Source of the DNA: Streptomyces sp. R41
Lineage (GTDB): Bacteria; Actinomycetota; Actinomycetes; Streptomycetales; Streptomycetaceae
Direction of reading: 5' to 3'
Assembly (NCBI RefSeq): GCF_041053055.1
Contig: NZ_CP163443.1
Span: forward strand, 9,407,001 to 9,471,000
Length of the DNA: 64,000 bases
Shown here: positions 20,062 to 28,503 of the stretch, one piece after another
Layout of the letters: each line of letters opens with the position of its first letter
How positions within the stretch are numbered: the stretch's first letter is position 1
Made by a program: the position numbers and the translations under genes
The notes under the pieces: generated by a model
What the model saw: the letters and a program-made list of their open reading frames with translations, nothing else
What the model was told of the DNA's origin: nothing
Databases searched by the model: none

Positions 20062-20122
20062 CCGTGGTGCAGCCTGCTGCACCACGGGACCGCCCGTTCG
20101 GCGGTCAGCCGGTCTGACCGGC
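20062..20122. promoter_or_regulatory. Two strong palindromes in the divergent gap
   Basis: The 297-bp gap between the lipoprotein pseudogene and the SnoaL-like gene holds CCGTGGTGCAG/CTGCACCACGG (20062-20087, 11-bp perfect stem, CCTG loop). Twenty bases later comes the 15-bp palindrome GCCGGTCTGACCGGC (20108-20122). They could be an RNA structure or operators for a dimeric regulator. Nothing else is recognised in the gap. Confidence 0.4.
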
Positions 20123-20250
20123 GCGGAAGTCTCCCGGGAGCCGCCGGCCCCGGGCTCGGGACCCCCGGGCGTACGCCGCTGAGGTCGCGCCCCGCTCCGT
20201 ACGGGCACACGATGCGAAGACGAACCACCGCACACTTCTCTGGAGCCCCC

Positions 20251-21024
20251 ATGGTCTGGATCCCGCAGATCACCGACCTCGTCGACCGAATCGGCGCCGC
20301 CGACCTCGCCGCCGCCCTGCGCGACCCGATCGCGGCCACCGTCCCCGTCGCACTCGACGACCCGGAAGCCGGCCGTATCAGCGGCGTGGTCGTGCTCGCC
20401 GCCTGGCTCGCCGAGCAGGAGAAATGGCGCGCGGAACACCGGGTGGACATCGAGCCGGTCGCCACCACGTTCACCGAGAAACGGGCCGTGGGCGAATGGG
20501 TCGCGCACGTGAGCGGCCCGGACGGCAAGCGCGTCGGGCTCCCCGTCGCCGTCGCCGTGGAGCCGGCGTCCACGCTGCCTGTGCGGATCTACCACTCCCG
20601 GTGGCCGCTGCTCGGCCATCACGTCGTACGCCCCCCGATGCTGCCGTACGACCCGGACGCGCACGCCTCGGACGTGGTGGGCGCCTACAAGGCGGCCCTC
20701 GGCGCGGGCGACGTGGCCGGCGTCGTCGCCACCTTCGCGGCCGACGGCTACTTCCGCGAGCCGTCCGGCGACGCCTACCGATACGTCGGCACCTCGGTGC
20801 TGTCCGACTTCTACAAGGGCTTCTTCTCCGCGGGCGGCGGCATCCCGCTCAAGCTGTGCACCGTCACCGAGGACGGCACCCGCAGCGCGTTCGAGTACAT
20901 CTGCGACCGCTGGGGCGACGCAGACCTGCCGCCGCAGGCGGGCCTGGCCGTCTACACGCGGGGCGGTGACGGCCTGATCACGGCCGCGCATGTGTATGAC
21001 GACGTGGAAGGCCCCGTGGAGTAG
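20251..21024 (+). CDS. SnoaL/NTF2-like domain protein of unknown function
   Basis: This is a 257-residue soluble protein. The C-terminal half looks like a SnoaL/NTF2-like fold (VVGAYKAALGAGDVAGVVAT, then YFREPSGDAYRY), which typically binds small hydrophobic ligands as isomerase, cyclase or carrier. The N-terminal half is not recognised. ATG 20251 follows TGGAGC. The next gene, an aldo/keto reductase, starts 79 bp downstream on the same strand, so the two may be co-transcribed. Confidence 0.75.
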   Translation: MVWIPQITDLVDRIGAADLAAALRDPIAATVPVALDDPEAGRISGVVVLAAWLAEQEKWRAEHRVDIEPVATTFTEKRAVGEWVAHVSGPDGKRVGLPVAVAVEPASTLPVRIYHSRWPLLGHHVVRPPMLPYDPDAHASDVVGAYKAALGAGDVAGVVATFAADGYFREPSGDAYRYVGTSVLSDFYKGFFSAGGGIPLKLCTVTEDGTRSAFEYICDRWGDADLPPQAGLAVYTRGGDGLITAAHVYDDVEGPVE

Positions 21025-21103
21025 GGCTTCGTGCCGCCCGTCGCGGGCAAGGATCAAGTCGTCGGAGTGCCCGACCACACCGCCAGCGAGAGCAGGAGAG
21101 AGC

Positions 21104-22072
21104 ATGCAGTACGTGAAGCTCGGTTCGACGGGCCTGGACGTCTCCCGGATCTGCCTGGGCTGCATGAGTTTCGGCCTTCCCGACCGAGGCGTCCACGAGT
21201 GGACCCTCGACGAAGAGGCGTCACGGCCGTTGATCCGCCAGGCGCTGGAGGCCGGGATCAACTTTTTGGACACGGCGAACGTGTACTCCGACGGCACCAG
21301 CGAGGAGATCGTCGGCCGGGTGCTCGCCGACCTCACCCGCCGCGACGAGATCGTCATCGCCACCAAGGTGAACGGCGCGATGCACGACGGTCCCAACGGG
21401 CGGGGCCTGTCCCGCAAGGCGATCATGACGGAGATCGACAACAGCCTGCGCCGACTGGGCACCGACTACGTCGACCTCTACCAGATCCACCGCTTCGACC
21501 CCGCCACTCCCGTCGAGGAGACGATGGGGGCCCTGCACGACGTGGTGAAGGCGGGCAAGGCCCGTTACATCGGGGCGAGTTCGATGTACGCCTGGCAGTT
21601 CTCCAAGGCCCAGTACACGGCCCGGCTGAACGGCTGGACGCGGTTCGTCTCCATGCAGAACCACTACAACCTCCTCTATCGCGAGGAGGAGCGCGAGATG
21701 CTGCCGCTCTGCGCCGACCAGGGTGTCGGTGTACTGCCCTGGAGCCCGCTCGCCCGCGGCCGTCTCACCCGTGACTGGGACACCGTGACGACGCGCAGCC
21801 GGACGGACGAGTTCGGCAAGAACCTCTACCAGGAGGGCGACCGCGAGATCGTCGACGCCGTGGCCCGTATCGCCGCCGAGCGCGAGGTGACGCGCGCGCA
21901 GGTCGCCCTCGCGTGGCTGCTGCATCAGAGCACCGTCAGCGCGCCCATCGTCGGCGCCACCAAGCCGCACCACGTTGAGGACGCGGTCGGCTCCCTCGCG
22001 CTGGAGTTGACGGACAAGGAGATCGAGGAGCTGGAGCAGCCGTACACACCTCGGGCGATCAGCGGTCACTGA
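21104..22072 (+). CDS. Aldo/keto reductase
   Basis: This is a 322-residue NADPH-dependent reductase of the AKR superfamily, a TIM barrel acting on carbonyl compounds. The tetrad is recognisable: Asp and Tyr in FLDTANVYSDG, Lys in IATKVNG and His in YQIHRFD. The cofactor-binding end GATKPHHVEDAVGSL is intact. ATG 21104 lies ten bases after AGGAGAG. Substrate is unknown. It is followed immediately by an L,D-transpeptidase remnant. Confidence 0.92.
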   Translation: MQYVKLGSTGLDVSRICLGCMSFGLPDRGVHEWTLDEEASRPLIRQALEAGINFLDTANVYSDGTSEEIVGRVLADLTRRDEIVIATKVNGAMHDGPNGRGLSRKAIMTEIDNSLRRLGTDYVDLYQIHRFDPATPVEETMGALHDVVKAGKARYIGASSMYAWQFSKAQYTARLNGWTRFVSMQNHYNLLYREEEREMLPLCADQGVGVLPWSPLARGRLTRDWDTVTTRSRTDEFGKNLYQEGDREIVDAVARIAAEREVTRAQVALAWLLHQSTVSAPIVGATKPHHVEDAVGSLALELTDKEIEELEQPYTPRAISGH

Positions 22073-22077
22073 TCCGC

Positions 22078-22311
22078 CGGAGGGGCTTTCAGAAGCAGGA
22101 CGACAGGGGCAGCCACGGCTGCGTCGGCCTGCACGACACCCAGGGCGCGAAGGACACCGGCACGCCGGCCTACTGGTTCTACGAGAACTCCCTCATCGGT
22201 GACGTGGTGGAGGTGGTCGACTCCCACGACGAAACCGTGTCGCCGGACAACGGCCTGGGCGGCTGGAACATGAGCTGGGAGGAATGGCGGGCGGGAAGCG
22301 CGCTCGGTGGA
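22078..22311 (+). pseudogene. C-terminal fragment of an L,D-transpeptidase
   Basis: Frame 1 here reads the catalytic end of a YkuD-type L,D-transpeptidase: SHGCVGLHD with the nucleophile Cys (codon 22120-22122), then YWFYENSLIGDVVEVVDS and GLGGWNMSWEEWRAGSAL, which resembles the usual C-terminus. There is no start codon, signal peptide or N-terminal domain; the frame meets the end of the aldo/keto reductase gene. The original stop also seems lost. It is therefore a decapitated remnant, probably cut by the rearrangement that brought the reductase here. Confidence 0.75.
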
Positions 22312-22684
22312 CCGGACGAGAGCGCTCCCAATGTGGTGAGTTCGGTAGCGGTTCGTGGGGGCGGCGAGATTCCGAATTTCATTTGCGAGCGCCTGGCTGA
22401 CGTTCAGTCAATATCAAGGCGCCCGAGGCGAAAAGGAAAAAGGCGAGATCGCTTGTTCCGGCTCCGTGCCCTGTGCAAAGGTGTGGCCTGTCGGCGTGCA
22501 GACAAACGTTCAACTTCCTTCTGTGCGCATACGGTGCGCCCGTTCGTCCCTCGCTCCAAAAGAGCTGCCTGAGGTGGTCGTTCGCGGCGCAACCCCCCAT
22601 GGGTAGGCCCTCCGGTTCGTCGGGCGGTCTACATACCCATTGGTATGGACTAATTCCTGTGTTGCCTTTGGGAGGAAAGCGGAC
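22312..22684. other. AT-richer upstream region of the sigma-like/RICIN gene
   Basis: About 370 bp with visibly lower G+C than its surroundings and no gene recognised. It includes CATACCCATTGGTATG (22632-22647), an inverted repeat of CATACC, overlapping a DasR-like element at 22641-22652. It ends in GGGAGGAAAG, the ribosome binding site of the next gene. Confidence 0.5.
22641..22652. promoter_or_regulatory. DasR/GntR-like operator (TGGTATGGACTA)
   Basis: TGGTATGGACTA, inside ATTGGTATGGACTAATT, matches 9 of 12 positions of the DasR consensus TGGTCTAGACCA. It is nearly the reverse complement of the element at 39624. It lies 33-44 bp upstream of the sigma-like gene start. Confidence 0.4.
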
Positions 22685-24597
22685 GTGAATGACGCAGCCC
22701 TGTCTCATTCCCCAGCGGCCCCCGCTCGCTTGTTCGAGGTCTCGGATGAGCGGCTCGCGGCAGACCTCAAGAACAGCCCGGGGAACACGCCCGCGCACTA
22801 TCCCGTCGGAGAACTCCTGGACCGCCACTGGGAAGCGGTCTTCTCTTACGCACGCCTGTGCACCCACGGTGTGCGTCCTGCCGGAATGCTCACCACGGCC
22901 TCATTCACCCGACTGTTCGGGGAATCGCTGCGGCAGACCGGGCCGACGTCGGCCTGGCGACCGCAACTGCTGGTCACCGTCCGCCGCATAGCCGCCGAGT
23001 GGCTCATGGACCAGCGGCGCGAGCTCCTCCATACCGAACTGCTCGCCGGTTCGGACCGCGAGGACCGGGCCGCGGCGCGACTGCTTCCGCCGGAGCGCAG
23101 ACGCCTGCTGTCCCGGGCGTTCCAGCGGCTCCCCGAGCCCGCCCGCTGCCTGCTGTGGCACGCGGAGGCCGAGGCCGAGCAACTGGAGGTGCCCTCCGCC
23201 CTGTTGGGCCGCGCCGTCGAGGACGCCCCGACAGAACTGAGACGGGCCCGCGAACGCCTGCGCGAGGGCTGCCTGGAGATCCATCGTGAACTGGCCCCCG
23301 AGCAGGAGTGCCGCCGCTAGAACCGCATGCTGGACGTGTCACTGAGGCGCGGCGGTGTCGACCTCGACCCCGATCTGCGGCGTCATATGGCCAGATGCGC
23401 ACACTGCCGCTACGCCGCGGACCAGTTGAACCAGTTCAACGGCCCACTCGCCCTGGCGCTGGCCGAAGCCGTGCTCGGCTGGAATGCCCGTGCCTACCTC
23501 GAATCCCGTCCGGGGCGCGCCACCGCCATCGTGGAGGTGACGGAACCGCCCGAGGCCCCTGAGGGCTCGACGTCCGAACCGGCCGACGCGCACGGAGAGT
23601 TCCCCCTCGAACCGCGTCGCGCTCTCCGGCGGCCGCCTCCCGCCCGCCGACACACAGGGCGACGACGCACAAGGCCCCCCGGCGCGCCCCGCGCCGCCGC
23701 AACGTCGCACTCGGCGTGCTGACCGTGAGCACACTCATCCTGGTCCCGCTCGTCCTGTGGGCGGCCGGTTCGAGCTCCGACGGCGAGGGCGGCACGTCCG
23801 ACGGCGCAGGCTCCTCGGAAGCGCCGAGCGCTGGCCCGAGCACGGTGCCCGGCGCGAACCCGTCCTGGATCGGGACCGGTGACCCGGCGAACGGCACCGT
23901 GCGAGGCAGGCTGCGCAACGCCGCGACCGGGCTGTGCATCGGCATCGTCGGCAAGAAGCCGGTGAAGGGCGCGGAGACCCAACTCGCCCCGTGCACCTCG
24001 AAGTCGGCCCAGCAATGGTCGTACGAGGCGGACGGGCTGCTGCGCGACGTGGCCGACCCCGACCTCTGCCTCGACTCCCACCTGGGCTACTCGGTCCAAC
24101 TGGCCCCCTGCTCGGGCGAGTCGCAGCCAGGCACCAAGAACATGCGCTACGACTTCACCCTGCAGGGCACCCTGGTGCCGCGCTGGAACCAGGACCTGGC
24201 TCTCGCACCCGCCTCCGCCAAGGGCGAGGCGGCGCTCGTCCTCAAACTCCGCAAGGACGAGCCGGCCCAGCGCTGGACCCTCGACACCTCCTCGCCCTCG
24301 CTCCAGCTGGAGGTGGTCAATTGGGACTCCACCCGTGCATCGACGGCGCCCGCTGCCCCGGCCCCTTCCCAGCCCTCGAAACCGCCGTCGCCGACCGCCA
24401 CGCACAAACCTTCGGTGACGCCGTCCACACCGTGGCCGACTCCGTCGTCCACTTCTCCGGCGTACGACTACTGCTACTACCCCTATTACTACTGCCCGGG
24501 AGACGGGCAGTACGGCTATGGCTCCGGCTATGGCTATGGCTATGGCTATGGGTACGGCGGTTACGGATACGGGGGAGGCCAAGGAGGCCACCGGTGA
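22685..24597 (+). pseudogene. Sigma-like / zinc-finger / membrane / RICIN lectin protein, broken by TAG and a frameshift
   Basis: Three open stretches look like one gene of about 637 codons. GTG 22685 (after GGGAGGAAAG) opens a region resembling sigma-70 regions 2 and 4, but with no clear DNA-binding signature, ending ECRR at TAG 23318-23320. The same frame continues NRMLDVSLRRGG into an anti-sigma-type Cys pair (CAHCRYAADQL); relatives as I recall read CRRYNR here, so TAC to TAG explains the stop. Between about 23600 and 23640 a net -1 (or +2) shift moves to frame 1: a basic stretch, a membrane segment (LGVLTVSTLILVPLVLW) and a RICIN beta-trefoil domain (GLCIGIVG, LAPC, CLDSHLG). A Pro/Ser/Thr linker follows, then a tail of Tyr and Gly. 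The first 211 residues may still be made. Confidence 0.75.
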
Positions 24598-24601
24598 GTG
24601 G

Positions 24602-25849
24602 TCAGGACCCGGCGGCGCCCGACGGCGAAGCGGCCGTGCCCAGGAATTCCGCCCAGCCGCCGAGCGGCGACTGTCCGGGGGTCAGCGTGCGCAGCTTCCG
24701 CAGGACCGCCGGATCCTGAGCCTCCAGCCACTCCACGAGCTGCCGGAAAGAGACCATCCGTACGTCGTCGTAGGCGGCGATCCGCTCGACGGTCTCCTCG
24801 ACGGCGTCCATGTAAATACCGCCGTTCCACCGCTCGAAGTGGTTGCCGACGAAGAAGGGCGCGCGATTGCTCTCATAGGCGCGGCGGAATCCGGCGAGGT
24901 AGGTGTCGCGGGCCTGGGCGCGCCAGGTGTCGTACTGGGCGCGGTCGCCGAGGGAGTTCGCGTTCGACTGGTTGGCCATCATGTTGTAGTCCATCGACAG
25001 GACCTGGAAGGAGTGGCCGGAGAAGGGAATCGACTGGAGCGGGAAATCCCAGATCCGGCCGCCCTGCACCTTGCCGGGCCACATCTGGAGGCCGCCGGGA
25101 GAGCTGGCGTCGTATTTCCAGCCGAGTTCGGCGGCGGTGGGCAGCAGAGCGGACTGGCCCTCCAGGCACGGGGTGCGGCCGCCGATCAGTTCCTTGCGAT
25201 AGTCGAAGGGGAGCGGATCGAGGTCGGTGAAGCCGGTGTTGGTCTTCCATTCGGTGACGAAGCGCGTCGCCTGGTCGATCTCGCTGCGCCACTCGGCGGA
25301 GGACCAGCGGCGGACCCCGTTCGCGCCGCAGAAGTGACCGTTGAAGTGGGTGCCTATCTCGTGGCCCTCCAGCCAGGCCGCGCGCACCTGCTGAAGGGTG
25401 GCGTGGATGTGCCGGTCGGCGAGGTAGCCGATCGCGGACGCGCCGACGGGGTGCTGCGGCGGACTGTAGAGGTGCTTCTTCGACTCGGGCAGGGTGTAGA
25501 TGCCGCTGAGGAAGAACGTCATCGAGGCGCCGTGGTCGGCGGCCACCTTGCGGAAGCGGGAGAACAGTTGGTTGCTGAGTTCACCCGCGCCGTCCCAGGA
25601 GAAGACCACGAACTGCGGCGGGCGCTCGCCCGGCTTCAGCCGCTCCGCCTTCGGCTGCCTGGGCTGGGCGCCGGTGTCGGCGGTGGATCCGTCGCCGATC
25701 GGCTTGGTGGGCCGGGCCTGCGCCGTGGGCTTCCCTTCCGCACTGTCGCCCCCTACTGACCAGCCCTGGGCGGAGCAGGCGGAGAGCGCGCCCAGGGCGC
25801 CCGCCGAAGCCGTCGCCGTCAGCAGCCGCCTGCGTGAGATGCCGCTCAT
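24602..25849 (-). CDS. Polysaccharide deacetylase-like lipoprotein
   Basis: This is a 415-residue exported lipoprotein with a twin-arginine-type N-terminus (SRRRLLTATAS) and lipobox ALSAC. The body resembles the CE4 NodB fold but with altered motifs. The usual TFDDG is replaced by FSWDGAGE, which keeps one Asp, and the metal site is GTHFNGH, which keeps the H-x3-H spacing. Later parts include FVGNHFERWNGGIYMDAVEE. It probably acts outside the membrane on an N-acetylated sugar polymer, or is a catalytically changed relative. ATG 25849 is preferred to the longer open frame because the signal peptide begins there. It is convergent with the RICIN gene, with only four bases between the two stops. 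Confidence 0.8.
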   Translation of the reverse strand: MSGISRRRLLTATASAGALGALSACSAQGWSVGGDSAEGKPTAQARPTKPIGDGSTADTGAQPRQPKAERLKPGERPPQFVVFSWDGAGELSNQLFSRFRKVAADHGASMTFFLSGIYTLPESKKHLYSPPQHPVGASAIGYLADRHIHATLQQVRAAWLEGHEIGTHFNGHFCGANGVRRWSSAEWRSEIDQATRFVTEWKTNTGFTDLDPLPFDYRKELIGGRTPCLEGQSALLPTAAELGWKYDASSPGGLQMWPGKVQGGRIWDFPLQSIPFSGHSFQVLSMDYNMMANQSNANSLGDRAQYDTWRAQARDTYLAGFRRAYESNRAPFFVGNHFERWNGGIYMDAVEETVERIAAYDDVRMVSFRQLVEWLEAQDPAVLRKLRTLTPGQSPLGGWAEFLGTAASPSGAAGS

Positions 25850-26017
25850 GATCGTTCCCCAGTTCCTCGGTCCTCGGCACGGCTGCGGCCGGGCGGCCGG
25901 AGCTCGCGTCCCCGTCGGCGCGCCGCCCTGCGGGGGCACGTCGACCGTTTGGATGGGCGGGAGTTCCGGAAAAGATCGCGGGAATCGGGACGTGTTGCTG
26001 TTCCGTGACAAACCGCC

Positions 26018-26117
26018 GCCGACTTGCGCGGCCGTCGCTCCGCACGTGCGAAACAGCCCCGCCGACCTGCGCGGCCATCGCTCCGCACGCACGAAAGAGC
26101 CCCGCCGGCCTGCGGGA
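26018..26117. repeat. 43-bp tandem repeat, about 2.3 copies
   Basis: Copies begin at 26018, 26061 and 26104 (partial), each starting GCCGACTTGC or a close variant and containing GCTCCGCACG. They lie between the DUF4232 gene and the deacetylase-like gene and run into the hairpin at 26100-26130. Confidence 0.85.
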
Positions 26118-26130
26118 ACAGGCGGCGGGG
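26100..26130 (-). terminator. Terminator of the DUF4232 gene
   Basis: CCCCGCCGGCCTG pairs with CAGGCGGCGGGG (one bulge) around a CGGGAA loop, 27 bp beyond the stop at 26157. Confidence 0.65.
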
Positions 26131-26156
26131 CGGGGGAGTACGGGGAGCGCGATCGG

Positions 26157-26888
26157 TCAGGTGCCGGTGCCCGCGCGGACGACCGTCAAGGACACCGAGG
26201 AAGCGTTGCCGGAGACCGGCACCTTGCCCTGCGTCCACTTCACCTTGAGCGAGTCCTTCTCGTCGGGCGGCGTGACGAGGAGCGAGGCGGGCGTCGCCGT
26301 ATGGGCCCCGCTGATCTCCGGGTTGGAGAACGTGAGGCCTGCCCACGCGCTCTGCCCGGGCGCCAGCGTGACCGTGGTCGGCGTGCCCGAGGAACGCTGC
26401 GGATCGGGGCCCAGCTGCTTGCCGGACGCGTCGATGAACGCCGCTCCCGGGTAGCCGCGCACAGTGCAGGTGCGCCCTGAGCTGTTGGTCAGGACGATGG
26501 GGAAGTTCTCCTGCCCCGCGCCCGGGTCGTTGTTCCCGACCGACGCGCGCAGTTCGGAGGTGTGGCAGCGGGTGCCGGTCGAGCCGCTCCCGGACGACGC
26601 GGAGGCCGATCCCGACGTCGTACCGGAACCGGTCGTGGCGGGACTTCCGGTCGTGTCGGCCGTGGGACTCGAACCGGCGTCCGTGGTCCGGTCACCGGAG
26701 GCCGGCTCCGCTGTGCCGGGCAGCTTCTGCGGCGTGTTGTGCGGGGTGTCGGTACCGCAGGCGGTGAGCAGGCCCAGCAGCGCGATGCCCGCGAGCAGCG
26801 CCGCCCGCCGGGCGGGAGTCGAAGTGCGGGGTGCGGGAACCGGGCCGAGCCGGTCCGTGTCCGCCGCGCCGCGCCGGAAGGTCGCCAT
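26157..26888 (-). CDS. DUF4232 lipoprotein
   Basis: This is a 243-residue lipoprotein of the actinobacterial DUF4232 family, function unknown. A signal sequence ends in the lipobox GLLTAC, followed by a long Thr/Ser/Gly/Pro-rich spacer. The folded domain contains two conserved Cys regions (TRCHTSELRAS, GRTCTVRGYPG), LTNSSG, and VTLAPGQSAWAGLTFSN, all typical. It is anchored on the outer face of the membrane. ATG 26888 is the usual start for this architecture. It may share a transcript with the kinase gene upstream, but the 192-bp gap holds duplicated sequence and no clear coupling. Confidence 0.88.
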   Translation of the reverse strand: MATFRRGAADTDRLGPVPAPRTSTPARRAALLAGIALLGLLTACGTDTPHNTPQKLPGTAEPASGDRTTDAGSSPTADTTGSPATTGSGTTSGSASASSGSGSTGTRCHTSELRASVGNNDPGAGQENFPIVLTNSSGRTCTVRGYPGAAFIDASGKQLGPDPQRSSGTPTTVTLAPGQSAWAGLTFSNPEISGAHTATPASLLVTPPDEKDSLKVKWTQGKVPVSGNASSVSLTVVRAGTGT

Positions 26889-27030
26889 GTCACCACTCCT
26901 TGAGAATCACCGCACGCGTCCTGACGCGTGCGCACGGCGCGTTGTGCCCCGTCATCACTCTCCGATGCACCGGAGCACGGAAAGGTTCGCGGGACCTGCG
27001 GACAAGTTTCGCCGGACACGCCCCAACTGC

Positions 27031-27100
27031 TCAGGCCCCGACCCGTACGGCTCCTCAGGCCCGGACCTGTACAGCTCTCGTCAGGCCCCGACCCGTACGG
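27031..27100. repeat. 20-bp repeat, three copies, the third being the end of the kinase gene
   Basis: TCAGGCCCCGACCCGTACGG occurs at 27031-27050 and 27081-27100, with a diverged copy at 27055-27074. The 27081 copy is the last codons and the stop of the kinase gene on the minus strand, so the gene's tail including its stop has been duplicated twice just downstream. Confidence 0.9.
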
Positions 27101-28457
27101 TGCCGAGGACGCGGTCGGTTGCGTCGTCGCCGCCGTCCTGGCGGATCTGCACGTACACCTGAGGCTGCTCGGCGCCGCCCGCCGGAGTGAGCCCCGCCTC
27201 CGTGAGGGAACCGTCGCTGCCCGGGCAGCCGTTCCAGATCCGTATCAGACCGTGCCAGTGCGCACCCTTGTAGGTGCGGCTGCCGTCGTAGTGGCATCCG
27301 GTGTGCGCGATCGCGCGGACCTCGGCCGTGAGGTCGCCGTGCTCGCTCAGGCCGATGAAGACTCCGTTGACACGCGAGCCGAGGTCCTGCCACTTCGCGA
27401 GGTCGTCCGCGACCGCCAGACCGGGTTCCTTCGTGTCCGTCAGGCCCAGGGTGTGCGGATTCCATCCGGAGTCGCGCAGCTGGTGGCCCCACGCGGCGGG
27501 TACCTCGGCCGTGACCCGCCCGGTGCTGTCCTCGACCCGGACGGTCTTCGCGGTGGGCCCGCGCGTCACGATCGCGGCGGTGACGCCGATGGCCCCGGCC
27601 ACGACGGCGGCGGCCAACACCGTGATCACCGCCCACCGACGCCGCCGAGGAGCTCTCGGAGCGCCGCCGAGTTCGGCCAGTCGCTCCAGCTCCACGGCGA
27701 AACCGGCCGCCGTGGGCCAGCGCCGCTCCCGGTCGGGTTCCATGGCGCGCAGCAACGCCCGCTGGACGTCGGGGACCAGGTCCGTACGGAGCCGGTCGGG
27801 CCGTACGACCTTTCCGGGCGGGCCGGGGACCGAGCCGGTGATCAGGTGGTAGCCGAGGGCGCCCAGGCTGTACACATCGGCCCGCGCGTCGATCCCGGAG
27901 CCGGGCTCGGCCTGCTCGGGCGGCGTGTATCCGGCGGAACCCGCCGCCATGGTGAGCCCGGACGCCTGGGCCAGGCTCTTGGCCAGGCCGAGGTCCGCCA
28001 ACAGCACACGGTCAAAGCCGCCGGGCGAGGTGCGCAGCAGCACGTTGGACGGCTTGATGTCCCGGTGCACGATGCCGGCCTCGTGCAGCGCGGCCGCGCC
28101 CCGGGCCGCGAGGGCCGTCAGCCGCAGGGCCTCCGCCACCGGCAGCGGTCCGGCCTCGACCCGGTCGGCGAGGGTGCCCCCGTCGGCGTACTCCATGACG
28201 AAGTACGGCCTGCCGTCCGGCAGTTCACCGATGTCGTACACCTGGACGACCCGGTTGGAGTCGGCGCGGCGCAGCAGCCGTGCCTCGGAGAGGAAGCGCT
28301 CCCGGATGTCCAGGTGGTCGACCCAGTTCTCGGACAGCACCTTCACCGCGACGGTCGCCTCCAGCACGTCGTCGTGGGCGAGCCAGACCACGCCGAAGCC
28401 GCCCGCGCCCAGGCGCCGGTCCAGACGGTAGCGGCCGATCCGCTCCAGGGAGTGCAT
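27081..28457 (-). CDS. Membrane Ser/Thr protein kinase
   Basis: This is a 458-residue PknB-type kinase. The N-terminal domain has the Gly-rich loop GAGGFGVV, ATP-binding Lys in VAVKVL, catalytic HRDIKPSN, a DLG variant of DFG, and TPPEQ. A membrane helix at about residues 280-303 (VITVLAAAVVAGAIGVTAA) leads to an external domain of about 155 residues of unknown ligand, with two Cys (TGCHYDG, NGCPGS) that may form a disulfide. ATG 28457 is close to the usual kinase start. It is divergent from an ECF sigma gene with only 46 bp between the starts; kinase-linked ECF factors are known to be controlled by phosphorylation, so this pair is a strong functional candidate. Confidence 0.93.
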   Translation of the reverse strand: MHSLERIGRYRLDRRLGAGGFGVVWLAHDDVLEATVAVKVLSENWVDHLDIRERFLSEARLLRRADSNRVVQVYDIGELPDGRPYFVMEYADGGTLADRVEAGPLPVAEALRLTALAARGAAALHEAGIVHRDIKPSNVLLRTSPGGFDRVLLADLGLAKSLAQASGLTMAAGSAGYTPPEQAEPGSGIDARADVYSLGALGYHLITGSVPGPPGKVVRPDRLRTDLVPDVQRALLRAMEPDRERRWPTAAGFAVELERLAELGGAPRAPRRRRWAVITVLAAAVVAGAIGVTAAIVTRGPTAKTVRVEDSTGRVTAEVPAAWGHQLRDSGWNPHTLGLTDTKEPGLAVADDLAKWQDLGSRVNGVFIGLSEHGDLTAEVRAIAHTGCHYDGSRTYKGAHWHGLIRIWNGCPGSDGSLTEAGLTPAGGAEQPQVYVQIRQDGGDDATDRVLGTVRVGA

Positions 28458-28503
28458 GCGACTATCATGCCTGGCCTCCGATCTATACCGAGGGGAGCAC
28501 CCA

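Noticed and set aside
19834..21462. 542-codon minus-strand frame containing the lipoprotein start
   Set aside because: Only its last 39 codons are real; the rest is antisense to the SnoaL-like and aldo/keto reductase genes.
22370..22606. Small open frames in the AT-richer region
   Set aside because: No ribosome binding site or recognisable product; better explained as regulatory sequence.
23308..23562. Separate small gene in frame 1 after the sigma-like part
   Set aside because: Frame 2 carries the conserved Cys-pair region; frame 1 here is Arg/Pro-rich shadow.
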